IMG/VR virus record: IMGVR_UViG_3300017759_002599
Coordinates: 1 to 64,000 of that record
DNA: 64,000 nt
Strand: one strand, 5' to 3'
Source of the DNA: a virus
The notes under the pieces were generated by a model. It saw only the letters and a list, made by a program, of their open reading frames with translations. It had not been told where the DNA came from and ran no database searches. Shown here in pieces: positions 50,902-59,136 of this stretch. The stretch's first letter is position 1; each line of letters opens with the position of its first letter. The translations under genes were made by a program, and so were the position numbers.

Positions 50902-51828
50902 ATGTCAAATAAACCAATTTTAGTGCTGAAACAAGGTACTGGTGCGACGTTGTTTCAGCAAATAGGAGAAGGTAAAACTCCTTCGGTAAAGGATTTATTT
51001 GGGGTTTTAGGCTCAAGAAAAAAAATAGGTGTGCTTCCAAGACTTGGTGCTCTTGCTGGATTAGCAGGTAAAACTGCCGCCGCAGGTGCTACTGCTTTAC
51101 AAACGGCTCATCAATTACAAAGTGGTAATCTTGCCGCCCCATTGGGAATGGGATATACGTACGCAGGGTATGACCCTACGAGTGCTTTATCAGGAATAAC
51201 TGATATGGCAAATAGAAATGTAAAGAGAAATGAAGGACAACAGGCACGTCCAAGTGGACCTGTTAATGTAAGACACGTTCCAAAAGCACACCAACCCCAA
51301 GCACCTTCATTTGTAACAGGGCAACAACCTGCACAGCAACCTGCACAGCAACCTGCACAGCAACCTGCACAACAGCAAACAACACCATTTAACCCCGATA
51401 TACTGACACAACCACAATTTAATGTTCCCGGTCAAGCCACACAACAGGCTGGTCATAGCCCAGAAACCGTTGGAAATGCATTTAAACAACAAATAGGAAC
51501 TCAAAACGTAGGACAGACTGGACCGTATGCAGCACCAATGCCATCTACTGTTCCTCCTACGAATGTTCAACAAGCGGGAAATGCATTTGCTAATCAAATA
51601 CAGTCACAAACAACACAGCAAACACTACCAATGCAACAGCAACCAATGCAACAGCCAATGCAACAAAGTCAATTTAATCCACAACAACCGCTTGACGCAA
51701 CTATGTTTCAATCATCCAACGATTTTATACACGATTTGTTTGACACAATGGGTTCATACTTGTACAAGATGACACCTCATGAAGTAGGTACTTTTGCAGT
51801 TGATGCCTATTTTAAATTGCGAGAGTGA
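50902..51828 (+). CDS. Late protein, Gln/Pro-rich with hydrophobic N-terminal region
   Basis: 308 residues. LPRLGALAGLAGKTAAAGAT (about 45-64) is Ala/Gly-rich and resembles the minus-strand protein at 36652. The middle contains QPAQ repeats and Gln-rich linkers; the C-terminal about 40 residues (SNDFIHDLFDTMGSYLYKM) form a compact helical end. Disordered scaffold-like composition. GGTGAAAGT precedes the ATG. Confidence 0.62.
   Translation: MSNKPILVLKQGTGATLFQQIGEGKTPSVKDLFGVLGSRKKIGVLPRLGALAGLAGKTAAAGATALQTAHQLQSGNLAAPLGMGYTYAGYDPTSALSGITDMANRNVKRNEGQQARPSGPVNVRHVPKAHQPQAPSFVTGQQPAQQPAQQPAQQPAQQQTTPFNPDILTQPQFNVPGQATQQAGHSPETVGNAFKQQIGTQNVGQTGPYAAPMPSTVPPTNVQQAGNAFANQIQSQTTQQTLPMQQQPMQQPMQQSQFNPQQPLDATMFQSSNDFIHDLFDTMGSYLYKMTPHEVGTFAVDAYFKLRE
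51325..51372 (+). repeat. Four 12-bp tandem repeats encoding QPAQ
   Basis: CAACCTGCACAG is repeated four times without gaps (the last copy ends CAA). It lies in frame in the Gln/Pro-rich protein, so copy number can vary without a frameshift. Confidence 0.9.
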
Positions 51829-51832
51829 GTAA

Positions 51833-53314
51833 ATGAGCGAAGACATTCAAGCCTTCATTGATGAAATGGATGCGAAGATGTCGGCAAAGTCATTTCAATA
51901 CTTTTTTGAAAACATACTCGGATTTGATTACTCACATCATCACGAATGTTGGGATAAGGGATTGGAAGAAAACCGATACTACTGTGTCAAAGCAAGTCGT
52001 GACCACGGTAAGTCTGTTTTCTTTATGTCGTACGCTCTATGGATAGCGGCATTTCGACCCGGAACGCACATTATGATTTTTTCACACTCACTTGAACAGA
52101 CACTTGAGCACATGCGATTTATTCGCAACAACATTGAGTCAACATCTATTCTACGTGGTTTAATTCCACAAGGCCGACCATGGAGAAAGACATACTTTGA
52201 GTTTTCAAATGGAAGCCGTATGATGGCAAAGTCGGTCGGTGGAGGTACTCGTGGTTTCCACCCCGATGTGGTTGTATGTGACGATATTCTATGGGGTACT
52301 ACGGGTACTGAATTGCAACGTGCGGCTGATTGGTTTTACGGTGTTTTGCTTCCTGTACTGCACCACACTGGGCGCATGATGATTGTCGGTACGCCGTTTT
52401 CGTACAATGACTTGTATGCTGAACTTGAAGAAAGAGATGCTTTCACTGTTGAAACATACCCTGCTATCAATAACGAAGGAGTAGCATTGTGGCCTGAACG
52501 ATGGAATCTTGAGGCACTTGAACACAGAAGACTTTCTATGCCGGCTATTCAGTTTTCTCGTGAGTATCTTTGTGAACCAATTCACGATGTTGCGAGTATG
52601 TTTCCTAACGACATATTGGAGAAGGCTCGTGACAAAGACTTGGTTCTGCTCGACAGGGCTGAAACTGATTACAATGAAGAAGGTGAGCCTGTGGGAATCT
52701 TTGGACAACACTTCATCGGATGGGACACAGCAATTGCATCGGACAAGAACGCTGACTTTACAGCAATGATGGTGCTTCGTACACCTCCTAATGAGAATGT
52801 TAAGCAAATCGTAGGCATTGTACACGAGAAGGGATTGGGTGGTGCGGCTCAAAAGAAACATATTCTGTTGCTCAACAATCGCTTCAAGCCTGATTTGATT
52901 GAACTTGAAGGTAACAACTTTCAGCGTATGTTTGCGGCTGAACTCAAGGACATGCGTGACGACATTCCTATCAAGACATTTATGACAACTCGACAGCGCA
53001 AAGAAAGCATGTTCATGTCGTTGTTGATGGCATTTGAACAAGGACAAATTCGCACACCGTATGGTGATGAGCGCAGTCGTACTTTCACACATAAACTTGA
53101 ACAAGAACTCAATCGCTTCGGTATGCAAAAGAACGGTAAGTTGGAATCTGTTGGTACGCACGATGACTTGGCTATGGCATTAGCATTAGCCAACTGGGGT
53201 ACGAAAGAGTTCCGTGGCACAGTTGTCTTACTTGACGACTGGATGCCCGGATTTGGCGACTGGCTTGACAACACTGTGGGTGGTAAAAACACAGGTGGGT
53301 GGATGATACCATGA
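51833..53314 (+). CDS. terL: Large terminase subunit
   Basis: 493 residues. The ATPase part has a Walker A-like KASRDHGKS (53-61), Walker B VVVCDD (146-151) and a motif III-like IVGTPFSYND. The nuclease part has GWDTAIASDKNADFT (Asp298) and a late HDDLAMALALANWG. This is the motor that pumps DNA into the prohead and cuts concatemers. Full length. Starts four bases after the previous stop; its stop overlaps the next start. Confidence 0.95.
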   Translation: MSEDIQAFIDEMDAKMSAKSFQYFFENILGFDYSHHHECWDKGLEENRYYCVKASRDHGKSVFFMSYALWIAAFRPGTHIMIFSHSLEQTLEHMRFIRNNIESTSILRGLIPQGRPWRKTYFEFSNGSRMMAKSVGGGTRGFHPDVVVCDDILWGTTGTELQRAADWFYGVLLPVLHHTGRMMIVGTPFSYNDLYAELEERDAFTVETYPAINNEGVALWPERWNLEALEHRRLSMPAIQFSREYLCEPIHDVASMFPNDILEKARDKDLVLLDRAETDYNEEGEPVGIFGQHFIGWDTAIASDKNADFTAMMVLRTPPNENVKQIVGIVHEKGLGGAAQKKHILLLNNRFKPDLIELEGNNFQRMFAAELKDMRDDIPIKTFMTTRQRKESMFMSLLMAFEQGQIRTPYGDERSRTFTHKLEQELNRFGMQKNGKLESVGTHDDLAMALALANWGTKEFRGTVVLLDDWMPGFGDWLDNTVGGKNTGGWMIP

Positions 53315-53478
53315 GCGTTAAAATTGGAAGTCATCATTTTATTTTTTGCGGTGTATGCTACCTTGAAGGAAAAAGACCGTATGGATTTTGCGAATCATGT
53401 TGGATAAAAAATGAAAAACCTTTAGGGATGAATGGAGAAAAATGGCAAACAGTAGGTGGTGCATTAAATGAGTTGTAA
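53311..53478 (+). CDS. 55-residue zinc-ribbon protein
   Basis: MSVKIGSHHFIF then CGVCYL and CESCWI: a compact four-Cys ribbon. The start overlaps the terminase stop and the end overlaps the following gene by 11 nt. Function unknown. Confidence 0.62.
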   Translation: MSVKIGSHHFIFCGVCYLEGKRPYGFCESCWIKNEKPLGMNGEKWQTVGGALNEL

Positions 53479-53656
53479 TTGTGAGCACTGTATAGGAATG
53501 ACATCAGCATGGGACATGCTTGAAAAAAAATTGTGTCCTGAAGGAAAAGCGGCAGCGAAACGTAAATTCAAAGTTTATCCATCAGCGTATGCTAATGGGT
53601 GGGCTGTGCAGTACTGCCGTGGTAAGTTCCGTAAGAAAAAGGGGAAGAAAAAATGA
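53468..53656 (+). CDS. DUF5872-like basic protein with AW motif
   Basis: 62 residues. CNCEHC, then SAWDMLEKKL (a variant of the late motif), then AAAKRKFKVYPSAYANGWAV and a Lys-rich tail. The KVYPSAYAN signature matches small basic phage proteins (DUF5872-type). Possibly a DNA-condensing or head protein. Confidence 0.65.
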   Translation: MSCNCEHCIGMTSAWDMLEKKLCPEGKAAAKRKFKVYPSAYANGWAVQYCRGKFRKKKGKKK

Positions 53657-53814
53657 AACTCAAAAAGGATAAATGTTGTTGCGGTGGCACAAAAGAAACT
53701 CCTTGCGTTTGTATGATTGAGGGTAACCAATGTTCCGCTACATCGCCAAAATGTCCATGTTACGCATTGCTTGACAAGCAACGTAGTATCAAAAAAATGG
53801 TTGCAGTGTGGTGA
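53653..53814 (+). CDS. 53-residue Cys-rich protein
   Basis: CCCGG, CVC, then KCPCYALLDKQ: eight cysteines in 53 residues, probably two zinc sites. The start overlaps the preceding stop. The frame of the next gene begins just after. Unknown role. Confidence 0.58.
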   Translation: MKLKKDKCCCGGTKETPCVCMIEGNQCSATSPKCPCYALLDKQRSIKKMVAVW

Positions 53815-53818
53815 TTCA

Positions 53819-54649
53819 TTGGGTGACCGTTGTACTTGTTACGATACTCTTGTTATCAAGAACTTGAACCGTTGGTTCAAGGAAAAGTGGGTAGACGTTT
53901 CACGTAAGAAAAAAGATGGTACACATCCTCCATGTGGTCGTAGTAAAGCCAATAAATCGAGCAAAGGTTATCCAAAGTGTCGCCCAAGCGTCAAAGTATC
54001 GAGTAAAACTCCAAAGACCAGTGGTTCAATGAGTGAAGGTCAAAAGCGTTCGGCTACAAAACGCAAGCGAGCCAAAAAGCAGGGTGTTGGTGGTAAACCA
54101 ACAATTGTCAAAATGCCAATTGTTGATACTAATGTACCCGGTCTTCGTATGGCGTACAACTTTGACAACAGTGAACCAGTTATTGGTAATCAACCATATG
54201 CTTGGGGTAAGGATGATAAAATCACTCAAATGACACCAAATGAGTATTTCGATATTTTACAGCGAGAAGCCGATGAGTTTGATTTACCGCCTGTACTAAG
54301 CAATGATGCTAAGTTTCGATGGGACGGTAGGCAATTTAACGAGCATGGTGGAAGTCGTGAAAATACTGCTCGTATTATTCAAGGAATTAAAGCGGGTATG
54401 CCAATTGGTATGCCTGAACTTGGATTTGAAAACGATAAATTTAGCGGATTTCAAGAGGGTGGACATCGAATGGAAGCCCTTCGACAAATAGGACACGGTG
54501 ATACATCTGTACCCGTATTTAGGCACAATAAAATGGTGAAAGCAATGAAAGATGAAAAGAAAGACATGAAAGGTAAGAAAGGCATGGTAATGGTAATTGC
54601 CATTGGTGCTAAACCAAAGAAAGTCGGTGTAAAGAAGAAAAAGGACTAA
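53819..54649 (+). CDS. DUF5872 domain fused to ParB-like domain
   Basis: 276 residues; TTG start at 53819 behind GGTGA is proposed because no ATG fits. Residues about 10-90 (NLNRWFKEKWVDVSRKKKDG, PCGRSKANK) match the DUF5872 signature. The C-terminal half, with MTPNEYFDILQREAD and FQEGGHRMEALRQIGHGD, resembles the ParB/sulfiredoxin fold (G-x-HR-x-x-AL). ParB-like phage proteins can be nucleases or CTPases. The tail is Lys-rich. Confidence 0.62.
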   Translation: MGDRCTCYDTLVIKNLNRWFKEKWVDVSRKKKDGTHPPCGRSKANKSSKGYPKCRPSVKVSSKTPKTSGSMSEGQKRSATKRKRAKKQGVGGKPTIVKMPIVDTNVPGLRMAYNFDNSEPVIGNQPYAWGKDDKITQMTPNEYFDILQREADEFDLPPVLSNDAKFRWDGRQFNEHGGSRENTARIIQGIKAGMPIGMPELGFENDKFSGFQEGGHRMEALRQIGHGDTSVPVFRHNKMVKAMKDEKKDMKGKKGMVMVIAIGAKPKKVGVKKKKD

Positions 54650-54674
54650 ATGATTGGTCAATGGAGAGGTCAAT

Positions 54675-55973
54675 ATGTGGGGTAGTGCATTTGTGGGCGA
54701 TACCTATGATGTGCCTATTCATTTTTCTGATGAGTTCTCCAACATGGTCGTCAAAGCCTTATCTCAACACCCACATTTTTCATATGAAAATTTACCAGTC
54801 GAAGTTTCTTCTACTTTAATGATTAAAGAAGATTTAAAGAAATACTCGTTTGCAAAAAACGGTGATGGGTGGCTTGAATCGACATGGGGTAAAAGTGCAA
54901 ACGATATTATTCGTGAGTGCCGTAAAGCCCGTCGTAACGATAAAGCCAACAAGCACCTGTATGATTCGATTATCACCGACGTGCGTATGCTCAAAGCAAT
55001 GGAAGTTGAAGCAACCATCAAACAATTGACTTGGGCTGACGGACTTGATGAAGTTATCAAAAGTTTAGGACTTAATGATAAGTTGCTAAAATCACTGCGA
55101 AAGTTTGGCGAAAGTCGTTCTGTGAGCCTACAAAAAGCGTGCCAACAATTTTTGAAAGCCAATACAGTTTTGAATTTACTTAATGATAAAGTGGACTGGA
55201 CACCCGAAGACCAAGAAGAATGGGTCAATGCTCACCAGTTGCAAAAAGATGCAAAGAAAATGTGGCGTAACGTACTCAAGCAAACAGATAATTTACCACA
55301 CGTTGATGTTCAAGCACTTGAGTTTGCATCCGATGTTTTGGAAAAAGAAGGTCCATTATCGAGTCGTGAACTTGTACGGCGAGGTGTAGGTCATCTTGAA
55401 AAAAACATGACCGTCAATAAAATGGCATCTTTGCTTAAATTATATGGTGAAGAATACGATGTTTACAAAGCCACGTCACGAAGTACGTACCTCAAGTTTG
55501 GTTCTCATGGATTGATTATCAAGGATATATGGGGCTACATGGCAGGTTCTCTTGATTCTGATGGTAGCATCTTTATTTCAGAACGTGGTGACCCTCGTGT
55601 AACATTTGTTGCCAGTGGAAACATGGGTAAGCAATTGTGTGAAGATTTGCAAAAGGCTGTTGGGTGTGGTCGATTAGTAACTGACCAAAAAGTTGCAAAG
55701 AACACACAAAAATCAATTCATCGGCTTATTTTTTCAGCCAAAGATGACATTCGGCACGTACTAAAACACTCTATGCCTCACATGCGTTTGAAAGACTTGC
55801 AAGCCAAAGCAATGCTCGCATACGTTGATGAAAAGGATAAACTGCGTAAGAATGAGTTGTATCAATTGGTGACATTTACCAATTGGAAAGACCATCAAAC
55901 CAAATCCGAATCGTTATTAAACAAATGGGGAGTAGACGCTGATACCATAGGTGGCTATGCGGAGGGATTGTGA
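54675..55973 (+). CDS. LAGLIDADG-domain protein
   Basis: 432 residues. The C-terminal about 150 carry IWGYMAGSLDSDGSIFIS (285-302), a single LAGLIDADG motif with both acidic residues. Residues 215-260 look like a winged helix (LEKEGPLSSRELVRRG). The N-terminal 200 are unrecognised. With one motif, an active nuclease would have to dimerise. It may be a domesticated homing endonuclease used in packaging, as it sits between terminase-linked genes and the portal, or a selfish element. GGAGAGGTCAAT precedes the ATG. Confidence 0.72.
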   Translation: MWGSAFVGDTYDVPIHFSDEFSNMVVKALSQHPHFSYENLPVEVSSTLMIKEDLKKYSFAKNGDGWLESTWGKSANDIIRECRKARRNDKANKHLYDSIITDVRMLKAMEVEATIKQLTWADGLDEVIKSLGLNDKLLKSLRKFGESRSVSLQKACQQFLKANTVLNLLNDKVDWTPEDQEEWVNAHQLQKDAKKMWRNVLKQTDNLPHVDVQALEFASDVLEKEGPLSSRELVRRGVGHLEKNMTVNKMASLLKLYGEEYDVYKATSRSTYLKFGSHGLIIKDIWGYMAGSLDSDGSIFISERGDPRVTFVASGNMGKQLCEDLQKAVGCGRLVTDQKVAKNTQKSIHRLIFSAKDDIRHVLKHSMPHMRLKDLQAKAMLAYVDEKDKLRKNELYQLVTFTNWKDHQTKSESLLNKWGVDADTIGGYAEGL

Positions 55974-57778
55974 TGGCGGAAGAACAAGGACGAATCTCAC
56001 GATTCCTATCGGCTATCGGAAGTCCATTCCGTCGTCGTGAGAGTCCCACACCAACTATGCCGCTTTGGTCAAGCGGTATTCAAGAACCTGTCATGGCGCA
56101 GGGTATTACGCTCCCTGCACTGTTTGCAGTAAGTAATGAATCACTTATTCTCCGTACTGTACTTTCAAAACTACGTCAAGAAATGTTTCGACGTGGGTAC
56201 TACTGGGAGAAGCGTTTTACTGTTAAATGCACAACGTGTGATGAAGAATATCAACAAGAGATGGAAACATGCAAAGAATGTGGCGGTGCTGTACGCAAAC
56301 CTGACATTGATGAATTAACATATCCGAAGTGGTTGTTTAAGCAAGAAAACAGCATGGAACAATCCTTCCACCATCTTCTTCACGAAGTCGAAAATGACCT
56401 CAACATTATTGATGATGCATTTTTGATTTTAGTAAAAGAGTATTTTATTGACCCTGAAACCAAAGAAGTACAATTTTATCGAGTCAAAGAAATGGTACGT
56501 GGTGACCCTATTTTCATGCGTATTGTTGCTGATAAGCGTGGTGTACGTGGTGGACGATACAAAACCTGTTTGATACACCGTGACCAAGTTAAAACCCATG
56601 CTGAAAATGATACGTGTGAGATATGTGGTTCCGACTTACATGATGTCCATTACGTCAATATGGCGGGTAGCGGTAAGACCCAGTACTTTGTTGAAGGAGA
56701 AGTACTGCATGTTTCAAAATACAATCCATCAAAATTGTACGGTCGCTCTCCTGTCAATACAATGTGGCGACAAGCCATGACATTGACGGCAATGGACAAC
56801 TACATTTACACGGCATATCAAAAACGCCGTATTCCAAAGGGTGTCATATCTGTTACAACAGACAACCTTGAATCTATGAAGGCGTTTTGGAAGGCCACTG
56901 ATGAGAAATTGGAACGTGACCCACACTACATTCCTCGTGTTGGTATCGAGTCACAATCAGGTCGTGGTGGTGTTAATTGGATTAAATTCATGGACACGCT
57001 TGAAGAAATGCAGTATATCGCTGTACGTGACGAAATACGTAATCGTATAGCGGCTTTCTATGGTGTATCATCAATCTTTATGGTTGATAACGGTAAGTCG
57101 GGTGGTCTAAACAACGAAGGTTTGCAAATTCTTGTCACTAATCGTGCTGTTGAGTTTGGTCAAAAAGTGTACACAGAAGTATTGTTCCCACGTCTACTTC
57201 GTCAAATGAACATTCATGATTGGAAACTCACACTTTATCCAAACGAAGAAGAAGATGAAATTACACGTCTACGACGAGATGAACAAGAACTCAACGTCGC
57301 ACAACGCATGGCACAACTTGGATTCCAACCTGAACTTTTGGAAGACCCATCAAACCGTGATGTACGATTTGTGTATCGTAAACCACCTCCACCTCCAGCA
57401 CCCGGCGGTGCGCCTCCACCCGGCGGTGCGCCTCCACCCGGTGGAGGTATGCCACCACAGATGATGGGTGGTCGAGGTATGCCACCAATGCCACCCGGTG
57501 GAGGTATGCCACCACAGATGATGGGTGGAATGCCACCGCAAATGATGGGCGGAATGCCACCACAATCACGACAACTCCCACCCGGTATTGCACCGCCACT
57601 TCAACCCGGTAGTGAAGGAAGAGGTATACGTAACCGTGGTCCAGTAGCACCACAACGACGTGGTACAATGGGAAGCGGTTCACCAATTTCAAGCGTTCAA
57701 CAACGTGGTCCCGAACCTTCTATGATGCAAAATGTTTCAAACGCATTATTGAATGCTCGTAGACCAAGAGGGCGGTAA
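55973..57778 (+). CDS. Portal protein with two zinc-ribbon insertions
   Basis: 601 residues. VEGEVLHVSKYNPSKLYGRS, RRIPKGVISVTTDN and FYGVSSIFMVDNGKSGGLNN are typical portal segments, and the gene lies in the packaging cluster. Two insertions carry CTTCDE...CKECGG (Cys86-103) and CLIH...CEICGS (about 203-221). The C-terminal about 110 residues are PPGGGMPPQMMGG repeats, probably disordered. It forms the twelve-fold DNA entry ring. The start overlaps the preceding stop (TGATG). Confidence 0.85.
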   Translation: MAEEQGRISRFLSAIGSPFRRRESPTPTMPLWSSGIQEPVMAQGITLPALFAVSNESLILRTVLSKLRQEMFRRGYYWEKRFTVKCTTCDEEYQQEMETCKECGGAVRKPDIDELTYPKWLFKQENSMEQSFHHLLHEVENDLNIIDDAFLILVKEYFIDPETKEVQFYRVKEMVRGDPIFMRIVADKRGVRGGRYKTCLIHRDQVKTHAENDTCEICGSDLHDVHYVNMAGSGKTQYFVEGEVLHVSKYNPSKLYGRSPVNTMWRQAMTLTAMDNYIYTAYQKRRIPKGVISVTTDNLESMKAFWKATDEKLERDPHYIPRVGIESQSGRGGVNWIKFMDTLEEMQYIAVRDEIRNRIAAFYGVSSIFMVDNGKSGGLNNEGLQILVTNRAVEFGQKVYTEVLFPRLLRQMNIHDWKLTLYPNEEEDEITRLRRDEQELNVAQRMAQLGFQPELLEDPSNRDVRFVYRKPPPPPAPGGAPPPGGAPPPGGGMPPQMMGGRGMPPMPPGGGMPPQMMGGMPPQMMGGMPPQSRQLPPGIAPPLQPGSEGRGIRNRGPVAPQRRGTMGSGSPISSVQQRGPEPSMMQNVSNALLNARRPRGR

Positions 57779-57823
57779 AACTCTTTAAACAAGTATACAA
57801 TGACACTAACAAGAGGGGTTCTT

Positions 57824-58177
57824 ATGGATTTATTAAAAATGCACCCAATGGCACGAAAAATGGAACAAGCGCAAAAAGCATTTGCAACTGCTTTAGAACA
57901 AGGTGATGGAAACCTTGCAAAACAACATTTGACAGAAGTACAAAAACTATCTGACTTTTTACTTGAAGACCTACAAACTGAAATCTTCAAGGCTGAAAAT
58001 GCGGCTACAAAAACAGGTGCTCTCGACATCTATGTAAATGGAGTAGCCCCGTACACATTCCAAAAAGAAGACAACTACGTACCACTTATTGGTAACCGTC
58101 TTTCAGGAACAGTGCAAAGCCGAGTATCTCGTAGTAACTTCCGACCTGCAAGCGGAACATTTGGACGACGAGGTTGA
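57824..58177 (+). CDS. Late hypothetical protein downstream of portal
   Basis: 117 residues starting MDLLKMHPMARKM, preceded by AGAGGGG. An N-terminal helix pair (QAQKAFATALEQGDGNLA) and a Gly/Ser/Arg-rich end (VSRSNFRPASGTFGRRG). Could be a head-completion or scaffold protein by position only. Confidence 0.58.
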   Translation: MDLLKMHPMARKMEQAQKAFATALEQGDGNLAKQHLTEVQKLSDFLLEDLQTEIFKAENAATKTGALDIYVNGVAPYTFQKEDNYVPLIGNRLSGTVQSRVSRSNFRPASGTFGRRG

Positions 58178-58182
58178 GTTTT

Positions 58183-58521
58183 ATGGCTGACAGCGATGCA
58201 CAACAATTGATGAGTGTTCTTATTACAAAAATGGAAAACATGGATTCTGATTTGGCATTGCTTAAGCAAGAAAACGAGCGTCTTCGTGCAACCATTAACA
58301 ATCCAAAAATGCTACTACGCAAGATGGGTTTAGTTTCTTCTTCTACTCCATTGTCAATGGATTTGGGTATTGACCCGCTTCGTGCTGATATGGAAAACGA
58401 TTCAATTCTTAAGGGTGACCCAGTTTCATCTGTACCTCAATCTAATGAAGAGTTCCATAACATGTCATGGGAAGAAATTCATGAAATGGCACAAACAGCG
58501 AAAGAACAGGAGATGAACTAA
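58183..58521 (+). CDS. Short coiled-coil late protein
   Basis: 112 residues starting MADSDAQQLM. MENMDSDLALLKQENERLRA is a clear coiled coil; the C-terminus has an acidic helix (SWEEIHEMAQTAKEQE). Scaffold-like size and composition between portal and the giant gene. ATGA-type overlap with the next gene. Confidence 0.58.
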   Translation: MADSDAQQLMSVLITKMENMDSDLALLKQENERLRATINNPKMLLRKMGLVSSSTPLSMDLGIDPLRADMENDSILKGDPVSSVPQSNEEFHNMSWEEIHEMAQTAKEQEMN

Positions 58522-59123
58522 TGAAGCCCCGTCCAAGTGAAGCACCTTTACTTACAAAAGCAAGAGAAATTGAGCATCGTCTAAGTCAATTGGAAATTAT
58601 CAAAGGGAAGTGCGATTGCCCCAAAGGAAAATGCGACTGTAAAGACTGCCCAAGTTGTGGTTCTAAGATGAACAAAGCGGGTGGTTGTATGAAGATGGAT
58701 TGCGGTGGCAAAATGGCAAAAGCCGAACCCGGTTTTAAGGCTGAAAAAATCACAGACGTAAACCCTGCTTTCATGGCTGAATCGGGTGGACAAACCAAGA
58801 GTGGTTATTTTACCACCAACGGTAGAACCATCGAAACAGAAGACGCACCAAAGAAAAAGAAGGGTAAGGATGCAACTAACATGGAGCAACTTTCAACTCG
58901 TATGAATCCACATGCAGGTGGCGGTGTGGATAGGGAAGATGCAATGGGGGAGTCAAAGAAACTCAAAAAGGCATCAAGTAAGGCTCTTATGCGTGAAGCA
59001 AGCGAGCAAAGCCCAGTGCCAACAATTTGTCGTACATGCGGCGCAACACAACAAAGCGGTTGCAAAATGCCTGAATTGATGGGTGCTGACCTCCATGCAT
59101 GTCCAGCATTCCAGCCGCTATGA
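58521..59123 (+). CDS. Cys-rich late protein
   Basis: 200 residues. After an N-terminal helix come CDCPKGKCDCKDCPSCGSKM and CMKMDCGG, then a Lys-rich linker, then CRTCGATQQSGC and CPAF at the end: two zinc-binding regions. Resembles multi-zinc head-associated proteins of marine phages. Function unknown. Confidence 0.62.
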   Translation: MKPRPSEAPLLTKAREIEHRLSQLEIIKGKCDCPKGKCDCKDCPSCGSKMNKAGGCMKMDCGGKMAKAEPGFKAEKITDVNPAFMAESGGQTKSGYFTTNGRTIETEDAPKKKKGKDATNMEQLSTRMNPHAGGGVDREDAMGESKKLKKASSKALMREASEQSPVPTICRTCGATQQSGCKMPELMGADLHACPAFQPL

Positions 59124-59136
59124 TGGCGGTGAAAGT

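Noticed and set aside
51325-51372. Tandem 12-bp repeat as a possible CRISPR-like array
   Set aside because: There are no spacers; the repeats are contiguous, in frame and encode QPAQ in a Gln/Pro-rich protein.
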